A DNA stretch of 44,983 bases from NCBI GenBank assembly GCA_012960155.1, contig DUBU01000005.1, forward strand, positions 1 to 44,983, read 5' to 3'. Origin of the DNA: Micavibrio sp. GTDB lineage: Bacteria > Pseudomonadota > Alphaproteobacteria > Micavibrionales > Micavibrionaceae. Shown in pieces: positions 25,896 to 34,324 of this stretch; positions within the stretch are counted from its first letter, which is position 1, and each line of letters starts with the position of its first letter. A program made the translations under genes and the position numbers. Below the pieces are notes generated by a model, which saw nothing but the letters and a program-made list of their open reading frames with translations, searched no databases and was not told where the DNA came from.

Positions 25896-26687
25896 CTAAA
25901 ATGTCAAAAACAGTCTTAGATGAAAAAAAGCTGGTTTATCAATGGCTTTGTTGCTGAACACATCATAATCACAGGATCTGAGCTGCTTACAGGCCATCAG
26001 CGCCGCTTTACGGTGCAATTTCAGCCACTTAGAAGACGGATTACGTCCTTTTATTAAAGCCTCCGCCTGCAACACCACCGCCTTCAAAACCGGCTGCAGC
26101 GCCTCCTGCGCTTTAAACTCATACACCGCCCGCTCTGGTATTTCCTGTGCCGCCAGCAAATCCGCAGGCATATAACAGCGCTGCTGGGAGGCATGAAACG
26201 GCAACGCCTTTACCAAACCGACCAAAGCATAAGATTGAGATACCGCCTCAAGCGCCTCATCTTCACCCTGCCCCAAGATTTTCAAGGCTAGCGCATTCAA
26301 AGGCACGGCTGTAAACGCAGCGTAATTTAAAAGCCCCACCATATCCGCAGGAATAACCCCCTCCAGATCAAATTCACGGGCATAGCATAGGTCTTCAAAC
26401 AATTTCTGCGGTAGATCATAATCTTTGATCGCCCGCGCAAGCAGAGGCAGAATCTCGTTCTGGCGCACATCCTTACCGTCATAAATTTCGGCAATCCCGT
26501 CACGCCACCATTGCAAGCGGATAAGCCCCAATGTCGTATCGGTGACCACTTCACGCGTTTTGGCAATTTCGTAATTAAACGCATATAGCGCCCATAGTGC
26601 CTCCCGCCGATCGGCAGTTTGCATCAGGCTCATAAAAAAGCGGTCAGGGTCATGTTTCCTGACGAGTTCACCACAATAAGACAGCAT
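25896..26687 (-). CDS. Squalene/phytoene synthase-like protein, NDUFAF6 type
   Basis: 263 residues of the squalene/phytoene synthase fold. It begins MLSYCGELVRKHDPDRFF and continues with ADRREALWALYAFNYEIAK, LGLIRLQWWRDGIAEIYDG and YALVGLVKALPFHASQQR. The prenyl-transferase Asp motifs are not present where true squalene or phytoene synthases have them (FNYEIAKTRE; LVGLVKALPF), so it is probably not a terpene synthase. The pattern matches the group that includes mitochondrial NDUFAF6, a complex I assembly factor. A Mth938 protein (NDUFAF3-like) lies close by on the same strand, which fits. Divergent from sodB. Confidence 0.8.
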   Translation of the reverse strand: MLSYCGELVRKHDPDRFFMSLMQTADRREALWALYAFNYEIAKTREVVTDTTLGLIRLQWWRDGIAEIYDGKDVRQNEILPLLARAIKDYDLPQKLFEDLCYAREFDLEGVIPADMVGLLNYAAFTAVPLNALALKILGQGEDEALEAVSQSYALVGLVKALPFHASQQRCYMPADLLAAQEIPERAVYEFKAQEALQPVLKAVVLQAEALIKGRNPSSKWLKLHRKAALMACKQLRSCDYDVFSNKAIDKPAFFHLRLFLTF

Positions 26688-26775
26688 ATACTCTTGCCAA
26701 AGATAACAAATACATTAGGTTAGACAGTGAACACTTTATAGAACCTCTGACGATACAAAAACAGGAGATTTTTAC

Positions 26776-27402
26776 ATGACTTTTGAATTACCCGAGCTTC
26801 CTTACGCATACGACGCTCTAGACCCATATATGTCTGCAGAAACTCTCGAGTTTCACCACGACAAGCACCACAAAGCATACGTGGACAAAGGTAACGAGCT
26901 GATCGCAGGCACTGGTCTGGAAGGCGCATCTTTGGAAGAAGCCATGGTTAGCGCGTTCAAAGACCCTAACCGCGGCGGCCTGTTCAACCAGCTAGGCCAG
27001 CACTACAACCACATTCACTTCTGGAACTGGATGAAGCCAAACGGCGGCGGCACGTCCCTGCCAGGCTCACTGGAAGCTAAAATCAAAGAAGACATCGGCA
27101 GCTTCGATGACTTCCGCGGTCAGTTCATGACAAAAGGCGCAGGCCAATTCGGTTCAGGCTGGGTATGGCTGGCACAAGATGGCGCGTCAGGCAAACTGGA
27201 AGTGATCAGCACACCAAACGGTGAAAACCCTGTGCCTTACGGCAAAACGCCATTGCTGGGCTGTGATGTGTGGGAGCATAGCTACTACATCGATTACCGC
27301 AATGCCCGCCCGAAATATTTGGAAGCATGGTTTGATAACCTTGTGAACTGGGAATATGTTGGTGAGCTATTCGAAAAAGGCCCTTTAAAACTGGCGGCCT
27401 AA
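26776..27402 (+). CDS. sodB: Superoxide dismutase, Fe-type
   Basis: Converts superoxide to oxygen and hydrogen peroxide. 208 residues. Metal ligands are H27 (LEFHHDKHH), H79 (QHYNHIHFW), D164 and H168 (CDVWEHSYYIDY). Q75 sits where iron SODs carry the outer-sphere glutamine, and the region of the Mn-type glutamine lacks one, pointing to iron. AGGAG lies 8 bases before the ATG, and a hairpin terminator follows 22 bases after the stop. No signal peptide, so cytoplasmic. It stands between genes usually found together (secF/Mth938 and the NDUFAF6-like gene), so it may have been inserted there. Confidence 0.96.
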   Translation: MTFELPELPYAYDALDPYMSAETLEFHHDKHHKAYVDKGNELIAGTGLEGASLEEAMVSAFKDPNRGGLFNQLGQHYNHIHFWNWMKPNGGGTSLPGSLEAKIKEDIGSFDDFRGQFMTKGAGQFGSGWVWLAQDGASGKLEVISTPNGENPVPYGKTPLLGCDVWEHSYYIDYRNARPKYLEAWFDNLVNWEYVGELFEKGPLKLAA

Positions 27403-27424
27403 TAGCATCCCAAAATCAGATTTT

Positions 27425-27464
27425 AAAAGCCCGTAGCGATGTATCAATCACGCGGGCTTTTTTT
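27425..27464 (+). terminator. Rho-independent terminator after sodB
   Basis: AAAAGCCCG (27425-27433) pairs with CGGGCTTTT (27453-27461) across a 19-base loop that can pair a little further; a run of T follows. Well placed behind sodB. Confidence 0.85.
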
Positions 27465-27533
27465 ATGTTCATTTTTCATTTTAGAATCGCTATGATTTCT
27501 TAAATTAAAAATATGAACAGGGAAGTAAAACTT

Positions 27534-28343
27534 ATGGCAAGGTTTCGCGCCGCCATTATCTCCGACGTCCATTACGGACCAGACATAAGGGACAAGCTCG
27601 GTAGCAAAGCGCCGCGTCTCATGAACGCGTTTATAAAGGCTACTAAGAACTACGCCCCCGACATGATTATCGATCTGGGCGACCGCATTTCTGCCCAAAA
27701 TGAAGACGATGATCTAAAACATCTAAAAAGTTATTGTGATCATTTTAACGAAGTCGCCACGCCCTATCACGGTGTCATTGGCAATCACGACGATAAGAAT
27801 ATGACACGCGAATTGCACGCATTCTTTGCAGGCATCCCCGCACAATCCTACAGCATCGATGAAGGCGGATACCATCTGGTATTCTGGAGCCCAACCCGCT
27901 TCGTAAGCCCTGAAATCGGTATACATATTGATCAAGAGAGCATTGATTGGCTGCGTGATGACATCGCCGCCACAGACAAACCTGTGCTGGTCTTTTCCCA
28001 TGTCCCGCTCGACAATCTGGAAGAAGAAGGCCACAGAGATGTCGATAAATACTTCTTCTGGACACAAGGAGATGAAGTGCGGCGTGTACTGGAAGACTCA
28101 GGTAAAGTTATCATGAGCATGGCAGGCCACAGACACCGTGACCGTCACCGCGAAATAAACGGGATCCATCACATCACTATCAATTCTATGGTCGATACGT
28201 GGAAACAGCATTACCGCGTGCCACGCGGCACATATGCTTTTCTGGAAGTGACAGATGATCGTATCCTGATACAAGTCAAAGGCAAGACGCCAAGGGTTTA
28301 CGACCTAAAACCCAAAGACACGGCACCGGCACCAAAAATTTAA
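27534..28343 (+). CDS. Metallophosphoesterase (calcineurin-like)
   Basis: 269 residues with all blocks of the family: SDVHYG (D11, H13), IDLGDR, GNHDDKN, a histidine in VFSHVPL and the final GHRHRDRH. The metal pair is probably Mn/Fe or Zn; substrates in this family range from cyclic nucleotides to phosphoproteins, and nothing here decides. The ATG at 27534 was chosen over 27513 because AGGGAAG lies 8 bases before it and would otherwise be inside the gene. No signal peptide, cytoplasmic. Its stop codon directly abuts that of the convergent Mth938 gene. Confidence 0.85.
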   Translation: MARFRAAIISDVHYGPDIRDKLGSKAPRLMNAFIKATKNYAPDMIIDLGDRISAQNEDDDLKHLKSYCDHFNEVATPYHGVIGNHDDKNMTRELHAFFAGIPAQSYSIDEGGYHLVFWSPTRFVSPEIGIHIDQESIDWLRDDIAATDKPVLVFSHVPLDNLEEEGHRDVDKYFFWTQGDEVRRVLEDSGKVIMSMAGHRHRDRHREINGIHHITINSMVDTWKQHYRVPRGTYAFLEVTDDRILIQVKGKTPRVYDLKPKDTAPAPKI

Positions 28344-28721
28344 TTACAGCGGCAATAATAACGCCACAACACGGCGCCCTTCGGTCATAAGAACGTTATA
28401 GGTACGGCACGCCGCCCCGCTATCCATGCTCTCAACATTCAGACCTTTGGCCTTCAGCGCTGTCCTAATTTCAGGCGAGAGCATCGACATAGCTTTCCCT
28501 GTGCCAAGCAAAACAACATCAATATCATCTGCTCGATCAGTAACAATCGCAAAATCCGTTTCAGTCAAACCACTGACATCACCTTGATAATGCCAAGCCT
28601 CAGTGCGGTCGGTAAATACGGCAACAGCCCCTGCATGGGCTGTCCCACTAACTTTAAAACCTTTGGTGCTATAACTTTGGATGATCTGGCGATCGGCTGC
28701 CACCAGCGGTGTGATATCCAT
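28344..28721 (-). CDS. Mth938-domain protein (NDUFAF3-like)
   Basis: 125 residues covering a single Mth938/DUF498 domain: IIQSYSTKGFKVSG, GAVAVFTDRTEAWHYQGD, DVVLLGTGKAMSML, KGLNVESMDSGAACRTYNVL. Human NDUFAF3, a complex I assembly factor, belongs to the same family. Its ATG overlaps the secF stop codon as TAATG, so it is translated from the sec operon. Bacterial members are not characterised enough to name a reaction; a role in membrane-protein or respiratory-complex assembly is inferred from mitochondrial homologues and the position. Confidence 0.85.
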   Translation of the reverse strand: MDITPLVAADRQIIQSYSTKGFKVSGTAHAGAVAVFTDRTEAWHYQGDVSGLTETDFAIVTDRADDIDVVLLGTGKAMSMLSPEIRTALKAKGLNVESMDSGAACRTYNVLMTEGRRVVALLLPL

Positions 28722-29737
28722 TAACCGGCCTGCTCCGCTGCTTCTTCTGTGCTCTCGTCTACGACATCGCTACGGCGTACATTCAGGTAAATTAGTACCG
28801 GCGATGCCACAAAGATAGAAGAATACGTACCGATCGCAATACCGAAGATCAGCGCATCAACAAAGCCGCGAATAACCTCACCACCAAAGATATACAAGGC
28901 GAATAGTGCCAGCAGCGTTGTCAAAGAGGTCATCAATGTACGAGACAGCATCTGATTTACCGACAAGTTAAACAACTCAGGCAACGGCTTCTTCTTGTAC
29001 TTGCGCATATTCTCGCGAACACGGTCAAACACAACCACTGTATCGTTGATCGAATAACCAGCAATCATCAAAACGGCCGCCACAGTCGACAGGTCAAACT
29101 GCATTTGCGTAAGGGCAAAGAAGCCGATTGTCGCCACTGCATCATGAGCCAAAGCTACAATCGCAGCCACACCGAATTGCCATTCAAATCGGAACCAGAT
29201 ATAAGCCAGAATGCCAACCAGTGACCAAAGGATAGCCAAACCGCCTGCTTTCTTAAGCTCTTCGCCCACCTGAGGGCCTACATATTCCGTGCGACGGTAT
29301 TCCACATTGCCTTCACCGAATTTAGCATCCAAGGCTGAACTTACCTTTTCAATCGCAAGCTGTTGCGGGCTTTTAGGACAACCATCGGAGCTCTGGCTAT
29401 GATCCGCCAAACACGCCATACGCTCCTGACGCGCCTCTTCGGCTTCGGGCTGCTGTGGCAAACGGATCATCAGATCATTTGGCTCGCCAAATTCCTGCAG
29501 TGAAACACCACCTAGATCCAATTCATTCAGCTCTGTACGTAAAGCCCCCGTATCAGGAGTGTCACTAACACGCACCTCGATCACAGTACCGCCAGTAAAG
29601 TCGATACCGAAGTTCAAGCCCTTTGTTGTGACCAGAAAAAGCGAGCCAGCAACAACCAGAACAGAGAAGATAAACGCAACAAAGCGCATACCGACAAAAT
29701 TGATGTTTGTATCATCAGGGACTAGTTTCAATTTCAT
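28721..29737 (-). CDS. secF: Protein translocase subunit SecF
   Basis: Inner-membrane partner of SecD that uses the proton gradient to pull secreted proteins out. 338 residues, with the first membrane helix near residue 15, then LNFGIDFTGGTVIEVRV, the periplasmic domain, and a five-helix C-terminal block including GYSINDTVVVFDRVREN. The periplasmic domain carries an extra segment around residues 110-140 with two cysteines (MACLADH and DGCPKS), not usual in SecF. A gap of 12 bases to secD and a 1-base overlap with the Mth938 gene mark one operon. Confidence 0.96.
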   Translation of the reverse strand: MKLKLVPDDTNINFVGMRFVAFIFSVLVVAGSLFLVTTKGLNFGIDFTGGTVIEVRVSDTPDTGALRTELNELDLGGVSLQEFGEPNDLMIRLPQQPEAEEARQERMACLADHSQSSDGCPKSPQQLAIEKVSSALDAKFGEGNVEYRRTEYVGPQVGEELKKAGGLAILWSLVGILAYIWFRFEWQFGVAAIVALAHDAVATIGFFALTQMQFDLSTVAAVLMIAGYSINDTVVVFDRVRENMRKYKKKPLPELFNLSVNQMLSRTLMTSLTTLLALFALYIFGGEVIRGFVDALIFGIAIGTYSSIFVASPVLIYLNVRRSDVVDESTEEAAEQAG

Positions 29738-29749
29738 TTCTTTAAGTCC

Positions 29750-31303
29750 TTATACTGTAAGCTCTGAAGGCTTCTTCGTTTTCAACCAGTGCACAACGAG
29801 CAAGCGCGTCACCATAATGGCAGAGAAGAATGACGTTACGATACCGATACCCAATGTCACCGCAAACCCTTTAATAGGCCCTGTACCGAATGAGTATAAA
29901 ATCACCGCAGCAATCAAAGTCGTCAGGTTAGAGTCTACAATAGTACTCATAGCGCGGCTGTAACCTGCGTCAATCGCAGCCATCGGCGTACGACCTTGGC
30001 GGAACTCCTCACGAATACGCTCAAAGATCAGCACGTTAGCATCAACAGCCATACCAACCGTCAAAACGATACCCGCAATACCCGGCAATGTCAGAGTAGC
30101 CTGCAAGCCTGAAAGCAGCGCAAAGATCAATGAAACATTCACCATCAAGGCGATATCAGCATACAGACCAAAACGACCATATGTTACCAACATAAAGACC
30201 AGCACAAACGCCAAGCCTACAAGGCTGGCAATCTTACCAGCTTCAACAGAGTCAGCGCCCAGTGACGGACCGACAGTGCGTTCTTCCATGAAATTCAATG
30301 GCGCAGGCAAAGCACCGGCACGCAGAAGCAGCGACATATCAGCCACTTCTTCCAGTGAAAATGAACCTGTAATAATTGCAGAGCCGCCGCAAATAGCGCC
30401 ATTGATACGCGGCGCACTAATAACCTCGTCATCCAATACAATCGCAAACGGACGTCCCACGTTTTCACGTGTTACGTCACAAAAACGCTTGGCTCCAATA
30501 GCATTCAAACGGAAACTCACCACAGGCTGACCTTGTTCAAAGGCAGGCTGCGCGTGAACAAGCATATCACCTGTCAGCATGGCACGGCGTTGGATGTCAA
30601 TTGTCTGGCCAGGGGCTTCAACCATCGGCAAAGTACGTGTACCACCTACTGTTCGCGAATTACCTTGGTCAACAAGGTGGAATGTCATCTTAGCAGTACG
30701 ACCAAGCAAATCCTTAATACGCTGCGGATCATCTACGCCCGGAAGCTGAACAATAATACGATCATCGCCCTGACGTTGGATGGCTGGTTCACGTGTACCT
30801 GTTTCATCAATACGACGGCGAACGATCTCGATAGACTGCGCAATCGTCTGATTACGCATATCCTTCAGCGCCGTTTCATTGTAATGCGCTTCAATCACCT
30901 TGCCATCTTCGCTAACAACGATATCCAGATTAGGATCAAGCTTACGCAGCATTTTCTTAATCTGGTCTACATCTTCGCCTTCACGAATTGTAAGGCGCAT
31001 ACCCCACTCGATATCATCAATGCGTGTGTATCTGATTTTCGCTTCGCGCAGTTCAGGACGCGCTGTGTCGACAAGATCTTCCGAACGAGACTTCAAAACC
31101 TCGTCAATCTCCACTTGCAGTAGCAGATATGAACCGCCCTGCAAATCCAGACCCAGATTGACTGTTTTACCAGGCATCCAGCTCGGCAGGCTATCAAACA
31201 CGCCACGCGCAGATGACGGCACAGCATTTGGCAAGCTGTAAAGCAGAGCCAATACACAAACAACAATGACGGAAATGATTTTCCAGCGGGCAATATGTAT
31301 CAT
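29750..31303 (-). CDS. secD: Protein translocase subunit SecD
   Basis: Works with SecF and YajC at the Sec translocon. 517 residues: N-terminal helix IISVIVVCVLALLYSLPNA, then VNLGLDLQGGSYLLLQVE, the periplasmic P1 region with RRRIDETGTREPAIQRQGDD and IIVQLPGVDDP, and a C-terminal membrane block with EERTVGPSLGADSVEAG, VGMAVDANVLIFERIREE and a helix ending near VVHWLK. Length and motif order are normal. It follows yajC by 18 bases. Confidence 0.97.
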   Translation of the reverse strand: MIHIARWKIISVIVVCVLALLYSLPNAVPSSARGVFDSLPSWMPGKTVNLGLDLQGGSYLLLQVEIDEVLKSRSEDLVDTARPELREAKIRYTRIDDIEWGMRLTIREGEDVDQIKKMLRKLDPNLDIVVSEDGKVIEAHYNETALKDMRNQTIAQSIEIVRRRIDETGTREPAIQRQGDDRIIVQLPGVDDPQRIKDLLGRTAKMTFHLVDQGNSRTVGGTRTLPMVEAPGQTIDIQRRAMLTGDMLVHAQPAFEQGQPVVSFRLNAIGAKRFCDVTRENVGRPFAIVLDDEVISAPRINGAICGGSAIITGSFSLEEVADMSLLLRAGALPAPLNFMEERTVGPSLGADSVEAGKIASLVGLAFVLVFMLVTYGRFGLYADIALMVNVSLIFALLSGLQATLTLPGIAGIVLTVGMAVDANVLIFERIREEFRQGRTPMAAIDAGYSRAMSTIVDSNLTTLIAAVILYSFGTGPIKGFAVTLGIGIVTSFFSAIMVTRLLVVHWLKTKKPSELTV

Positions 31304-31321
31304 AGTAATCTTCCGCCTTTA

Positions 31322-31663
31322 TTACTTAGCGTCAGCACGGCTTTGAATAGCAGAACGCAGCATCGTTACCTTCATACCATTACCAAGATCGACTTCGACC
31401 TCGTCATCACCGTCTTTAATTTTTTCAATTTTGCCAAGAAAACCACCTGAAGTAACAATCTTGTCACCTTTTTTCAGCTGGTTGATCATTGCGTAATGTT
31501 TCTTGAATCTCTTTTGCTGAGGCATAATCAGCAACACATAGAACAAAACAACCAACACCATAATCAACAGCATATTCAGCGCAAAAGCTTCCCATGCACT
31601 TGGTGCTTCGGCCATAGTTGCTGCCGCGTCAGTTCCTGCGGCCATGGCTTTTGAAACCCACAT
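31322..31663 (-). CDS. yajC: Preprotein translocase subunit YajC
   Basis: Small membrane protein of the SecDF-YajC complex, 113 residues. One transmembrane helix (about residues 27-47, ALNMLLIMVLVVLFYVLLIM) followed by PQQKRFKKHYAMINQLKKGD and KIVTSGGFLGKIEKI, the family signature. The N-terminal 20 residues (Ala-rich) are longer than usual. AAGGAG lies 6 bases before the ATG. It is the first gene of the operon yajC-secD-secF-Mth938. Confidence 0.95.
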   Translation of the reverse strand: MWVSKAMAAGTDAAATMAEAPSAWEAFALNMLLIMVLVVLFYVLLIMPQQKRFKKHYAMINQLKKGDKIVTSGGFLGKIEKIKDGDDEVEVDLGNGMKVTMLRSAIQSRADAK

Positions 31664-31706
31664 ATCAGACTCCTTTTCAATATTCCATATGTCGTTATCA
31701 CACAGG

Positions 31707-31734
31707 ACTATAATGCCCCGCGCGCCAAAAACAA
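31707..31734 (-). promoter_or_regulatory. Promoter of the yajC-secDF operon
   Basis: On the minus strand: TTGTTT (31729-31734), 16 bases, TATAGT (31707-31712). The predicted start near 31700 gives a leader of about 37 bases with AAGGAG. Confidence 0.5.
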
Positions 31735-31767
31735 GAGGTTACCGACAGTTCTGCACAAGTGAGTCTA

Positions 31768-33384
31768 TTAAAGTCTTGCTGTACGCTGCCTGCGCCATGC
31801 TTTGAAGGTTATTAAAAACGCTAAAAAACCAACCAGCATCAATCCCAAGGCTGGCAAGTTATTGAGAAGACCACGATCGATCATCGCATCACGCGGTTTT
31901 TCAGGATCATAAAGCACATCAACTTCATCACCACGTTTCTTCAAAGGATGGCTGCTACCAACATTATCCTCGAATTTCACGGTATCCCCAGAAGGCGTTT
32001 TAAAGCTGACTACAGCGTAATAAGTATAACCATCATCACTGCTGCGACTACGCATCTCAACAACTTCACCGCGCGCTTCATGAGCATGGGACACAAAATC
32101 AGTGACATGGTGATGCATATAATAACCACCATACATCATGCCGAGCGCCACTATAAACGTGATAGGAATTGTTACGCGCATCATGCTCTGGTGGTATTGG
32201 AAACGCTCACGAATTTCATCAGCATTCAGAATATAGCCTCTATCAGATTCTTTTCTCGTGTTTTCCTTGATAAACTTAGACCACTCCTTACGCGGCACTT
32301 TCTCTTCAAAGCGGCGTAAACTTTTCAGCACTTTGACTGCCAAGAATACAAAGGCCGCCCCCATCATGGCAAAGCCGCCAAAAGTGAATGACAGCATTGA
32401 GAATGCGACATAAAGAATCCAGACCCCCGGCATAGCGAAAACCAAACCTATTCCCAAAAACAAGAAACTTTTCTTACGGACTCGGTCGGGCTTATCAGGA
32501 CGCACAAATATCACAGCTTCACTGCCGGGTAATTTATCAGCGATCGAAGAACTGCTAACTGTTCCGGGAACCTGAATAGTATCTCCATGAGGCGTTACAA
32601 ACTCATATATGGCCGTATACATCTGGCTGGCATAATGCTTGCGCTTATGCGCCTTAAGCTGTTTAGCATTCATGGAAAGGCCTGTGTTTTTCTTATTCGC
32701 GACAAATGCAAACGCAAAGACAGCAATAAAGATGCTACTCATCCCCATAAACGCAAAGGCAAACCCCATATAGCGCCAGAACCTATCCATCACGAAATGC
32801 TCAGGATCATCACGGTCATAATAAACAAAGATCTCTTCGCCGACGCTTATCTTATTAGAGCCACTGCCAATACTATCCTTAACGCGATAGCTATAACCGC
32901 TATTATCCGTAAAGCTCAGAACAGGTGTGTATGTGTAACCATTTTCACTATCATAGGAGCTTTCGACATCTACTACCCGAGCCAAAGTACGTTCACCACC
33001 AGCCTTCAAACTCAAAAAATTATATCCGGTATAGGCACCAATTCCGAAAAACAGGAACGGGATCATACAAAGCAAACCAATCAACACCGAAGCAAATCCT
33101 GTGGACACAGGCTTCTGTCTAAATTGCTCTTTATAGGTTATGGCACTTTTACTCTCAGCCTCTTCAGCAGTTTTTTCCTCTTTATAATGCTCCGCCCATT
33201 CTTCGTCCGAACGCCGCTTACCAGAAGACCTTACGGCAACAACACGCGCCTTAACCTTATATGCCCTTGCCCGCCAAACCAGCCAATCGGCTATCATAGC
33301 AAAACCAATACCGAAAAAGACCACACCCATTAACAGCAGACCAAGCGCATTGAAGGTCTGCATAGCATCAAATAAAGCGTTCAT
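31768..33384 (-). CDS. Membrane protein with three DUF3592-like domains
   Basis: 538 residues with about eight membrane helices arranged around three soluble beta-rich domains of the DUF3592 type. Repeat 1 (about 120-205) shows ENGYTYTPVLSFTDNSGYSY and GEEIFVYYDRDDPEHFVMD; repeat 2 (about 255-305) MYTAIYEFVTPHGDTIQV and VIFVRPDKPDRVR; repeat 3 (about 435-510) DDGYTYYAVVSFKTPSGDTV and GDEVDVLYDPEKPRDAMID. DUF3592 proteins usually have one such domain, so this is an internal triplication. Function unknown. It ends about 34 bases upstream of the yajC promoter on the same strand and may be read through. Confidence 0.85.
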   Translation of the reverse strand: MNALFDAMQTFNALGLLLMGVVFFGIGFAMIADWLVWRARAYKVKARVVAVRSSGKRRSDEEWAEHYKEEKTAEEAESKSAITYKEQFRQKPVSTGFASVLIGLLCMIPFLFFGIGAYTGYNFLSLKAGGERTLARVVDVESSYDSENGYTYTPVLSFTDNSGYSYRVKDSIGSGSNKISVGEEIFVYYDRDDPEHFVMDRFWRYMGFAFAFMGMSSIFIAVFAFAFVANKKNTGLSMNAKQLKAHKRKHYASQMYTAIYEFVTPHGDTIQVPGTVSSSSIADKLPGSEAVIFVRPDKPDRVRKKSFLFLGIGLVFAMPGVWILYVAFSMLSFTFGGFAMMGAAFVFLAVKVLKSLRRFEEKVPRKEWSKFIKENTRKESDRGYILNADEIRERFQYHQSMMRVTIPITFIVALGMMYGGYYMHHHVTDFVSHAHEARGEVVEMRSRSSDDGYTYYAVVSFKTPSGDTVKFEDNVGSSHPLKKRGDEVDVLYDPEKPRDAMIDRGLLNNLPALGLMLVGFLAFLITFKAWRRQRTARL

Positions 33385-33399
33385 GATGTTTCCCTGTAA

Positions 33400-34323
33400 T
33401 TAAGAACCCTGCCCAGCCAGATACAGCTTGGGATTAAGCGCATCCGTACCGCGACGGACCTCGAAATGCAGCTGCGGGCTATCAACCTGACCGGAACTTC
33501 CGACCGTGCCGATCACATCACCACGGCGTATTTCTTGCCCGCGTTTGACTTTAAACTCACCAAGGTGACCGTATGCCGTCATCCAGCGATCGGCGTGACG
33601 GATCAAAATCAAATTACCGAAGCCCTTAAGCTGATCATCCGCATAAACGACCACACCATTCTCGGCTGCCACAACGGGCTCAGCACGTCGCGCAGAGATA
33701 TTAATACCGTCATTATGCAGGCCGTCTTTCTTGGGCCCATATGTAGAGATAATCTTACCGCTTACAGGCCATATAAATTTACTACCTGCGCGTGCTGGTG
33801 TACTGGAAGAAATCAAAGGCTTCTTATCGACGCTGGAAACAGGTTTAGAAGCTACTTCAGGACCAACAGGCTTCGTGCCTGGTGTTGCGGCAGCAACCTG
33901 AACGGCCTTATAAGTCGCAGGCTGCACAGAAGGCAGCTTCAGCGCCTGACCGCGCTTAATGTGATAAGGAGGCTTCAAGTTGTTCTGGCGCGCCAGCGTT
34001 GTCATAGAAACCGCAAACGTGCGGGAGATCCCATAAAGCGTGTCATCGGCACGCACCTTATAGGTCACAGGCGGCGGTAAAGTCAGACGCTGCCCGACTT
34101 CTAGCGGATATGGTGCCCGCAGATTATTCACATAAATGACATCTTTCATATCAACATCATAACGCTTGGCAATACTCCAGAGTGTATCCCCACCTGAAAC
34201 CGTATGCACACCAGCACTACTCGCCCCGCCCTCAAGACCAAAATGCGTTACAGGGGCAGGTGTGTTGCGCGTACCGCAAGCCCCTAGCGCCAGAACACAG
34301 GCTATGCAAAGAATATGTCTCAT
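33400..34323 (-). CDS. nlpD: LysM / M23 peptidase-fold lipoprotein, NlpD-like
   Basis: 307 residues. The lipoprotein signal MRHILCIACVLALGACGT has lipobox LGAC. Two LysM domains follow (HTVSGGDTLWSIAKRYDVD and YKVRADDTLYGISRTFAVS), then a linker, then an M23/LytM domain (FIWPVSGKIISTYGPKKDG, HNDGINISA, AYGHLGEFKVKRGQ, PQLHFEVRRG). The zinc-ligand set is degenerate: the usual H-x-x-x-D begins as HNDGIN and the final HLHFE appears as QLHFE, so it may activate amidases rather than cut peptidoglycan, as NlpD does. The ATG is one base after the pcm stop; the pcm-nlpD order is conserved in many proteobacteria. Confidence 0.9.
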   Translation of the reverse strand: MRHILCIACVLALGACGTRNTPAPVTHFGLEGGASSAGVHTVSGGDTLWSIAKRYDVDMKDVIYVNNLRAPYPLEVGQRLTLPPPVTYKVRADDTLYGISRTFAVSMTTLARQNNLKPPYHIKRGQALKLPSVQPATYKAVQVAAATPGTKPVGPEVASKPVSSVDKKPLISSSTPARAGSKFIWPVSGKIISTYGPKKDGLHNDGINISARRAEPVVAAENGVVVYADDQLKGFGNLILIRHADRWMTAYGHLGEFKVKRGQEIRRGDVIGTVGSSGQVDSPQLHFEVRRGTDALNPKLYLAGQGS

Positions 34324-34324
34324 T

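Noticed and set aside
25896-26687. Carotenoid or hopanoid synthesis gene
   Set aside because: The Asp-rich prenyl-diphosphate motifs are missing and no other terpene gene is present; the NDUFAF6-like group fits better.
30533-31123. 196-codon open frame opposite secD
   Set aside because: Antisense shadow of a strongly conserved gene, with no family-like motif.
32587-33333. 248-codon open frame opposite the DUF3592 gene
   Set aside because: Long by chance only: its composition mirrors the codons of the real membrane protein on the other strand, and there is no ribosome site.
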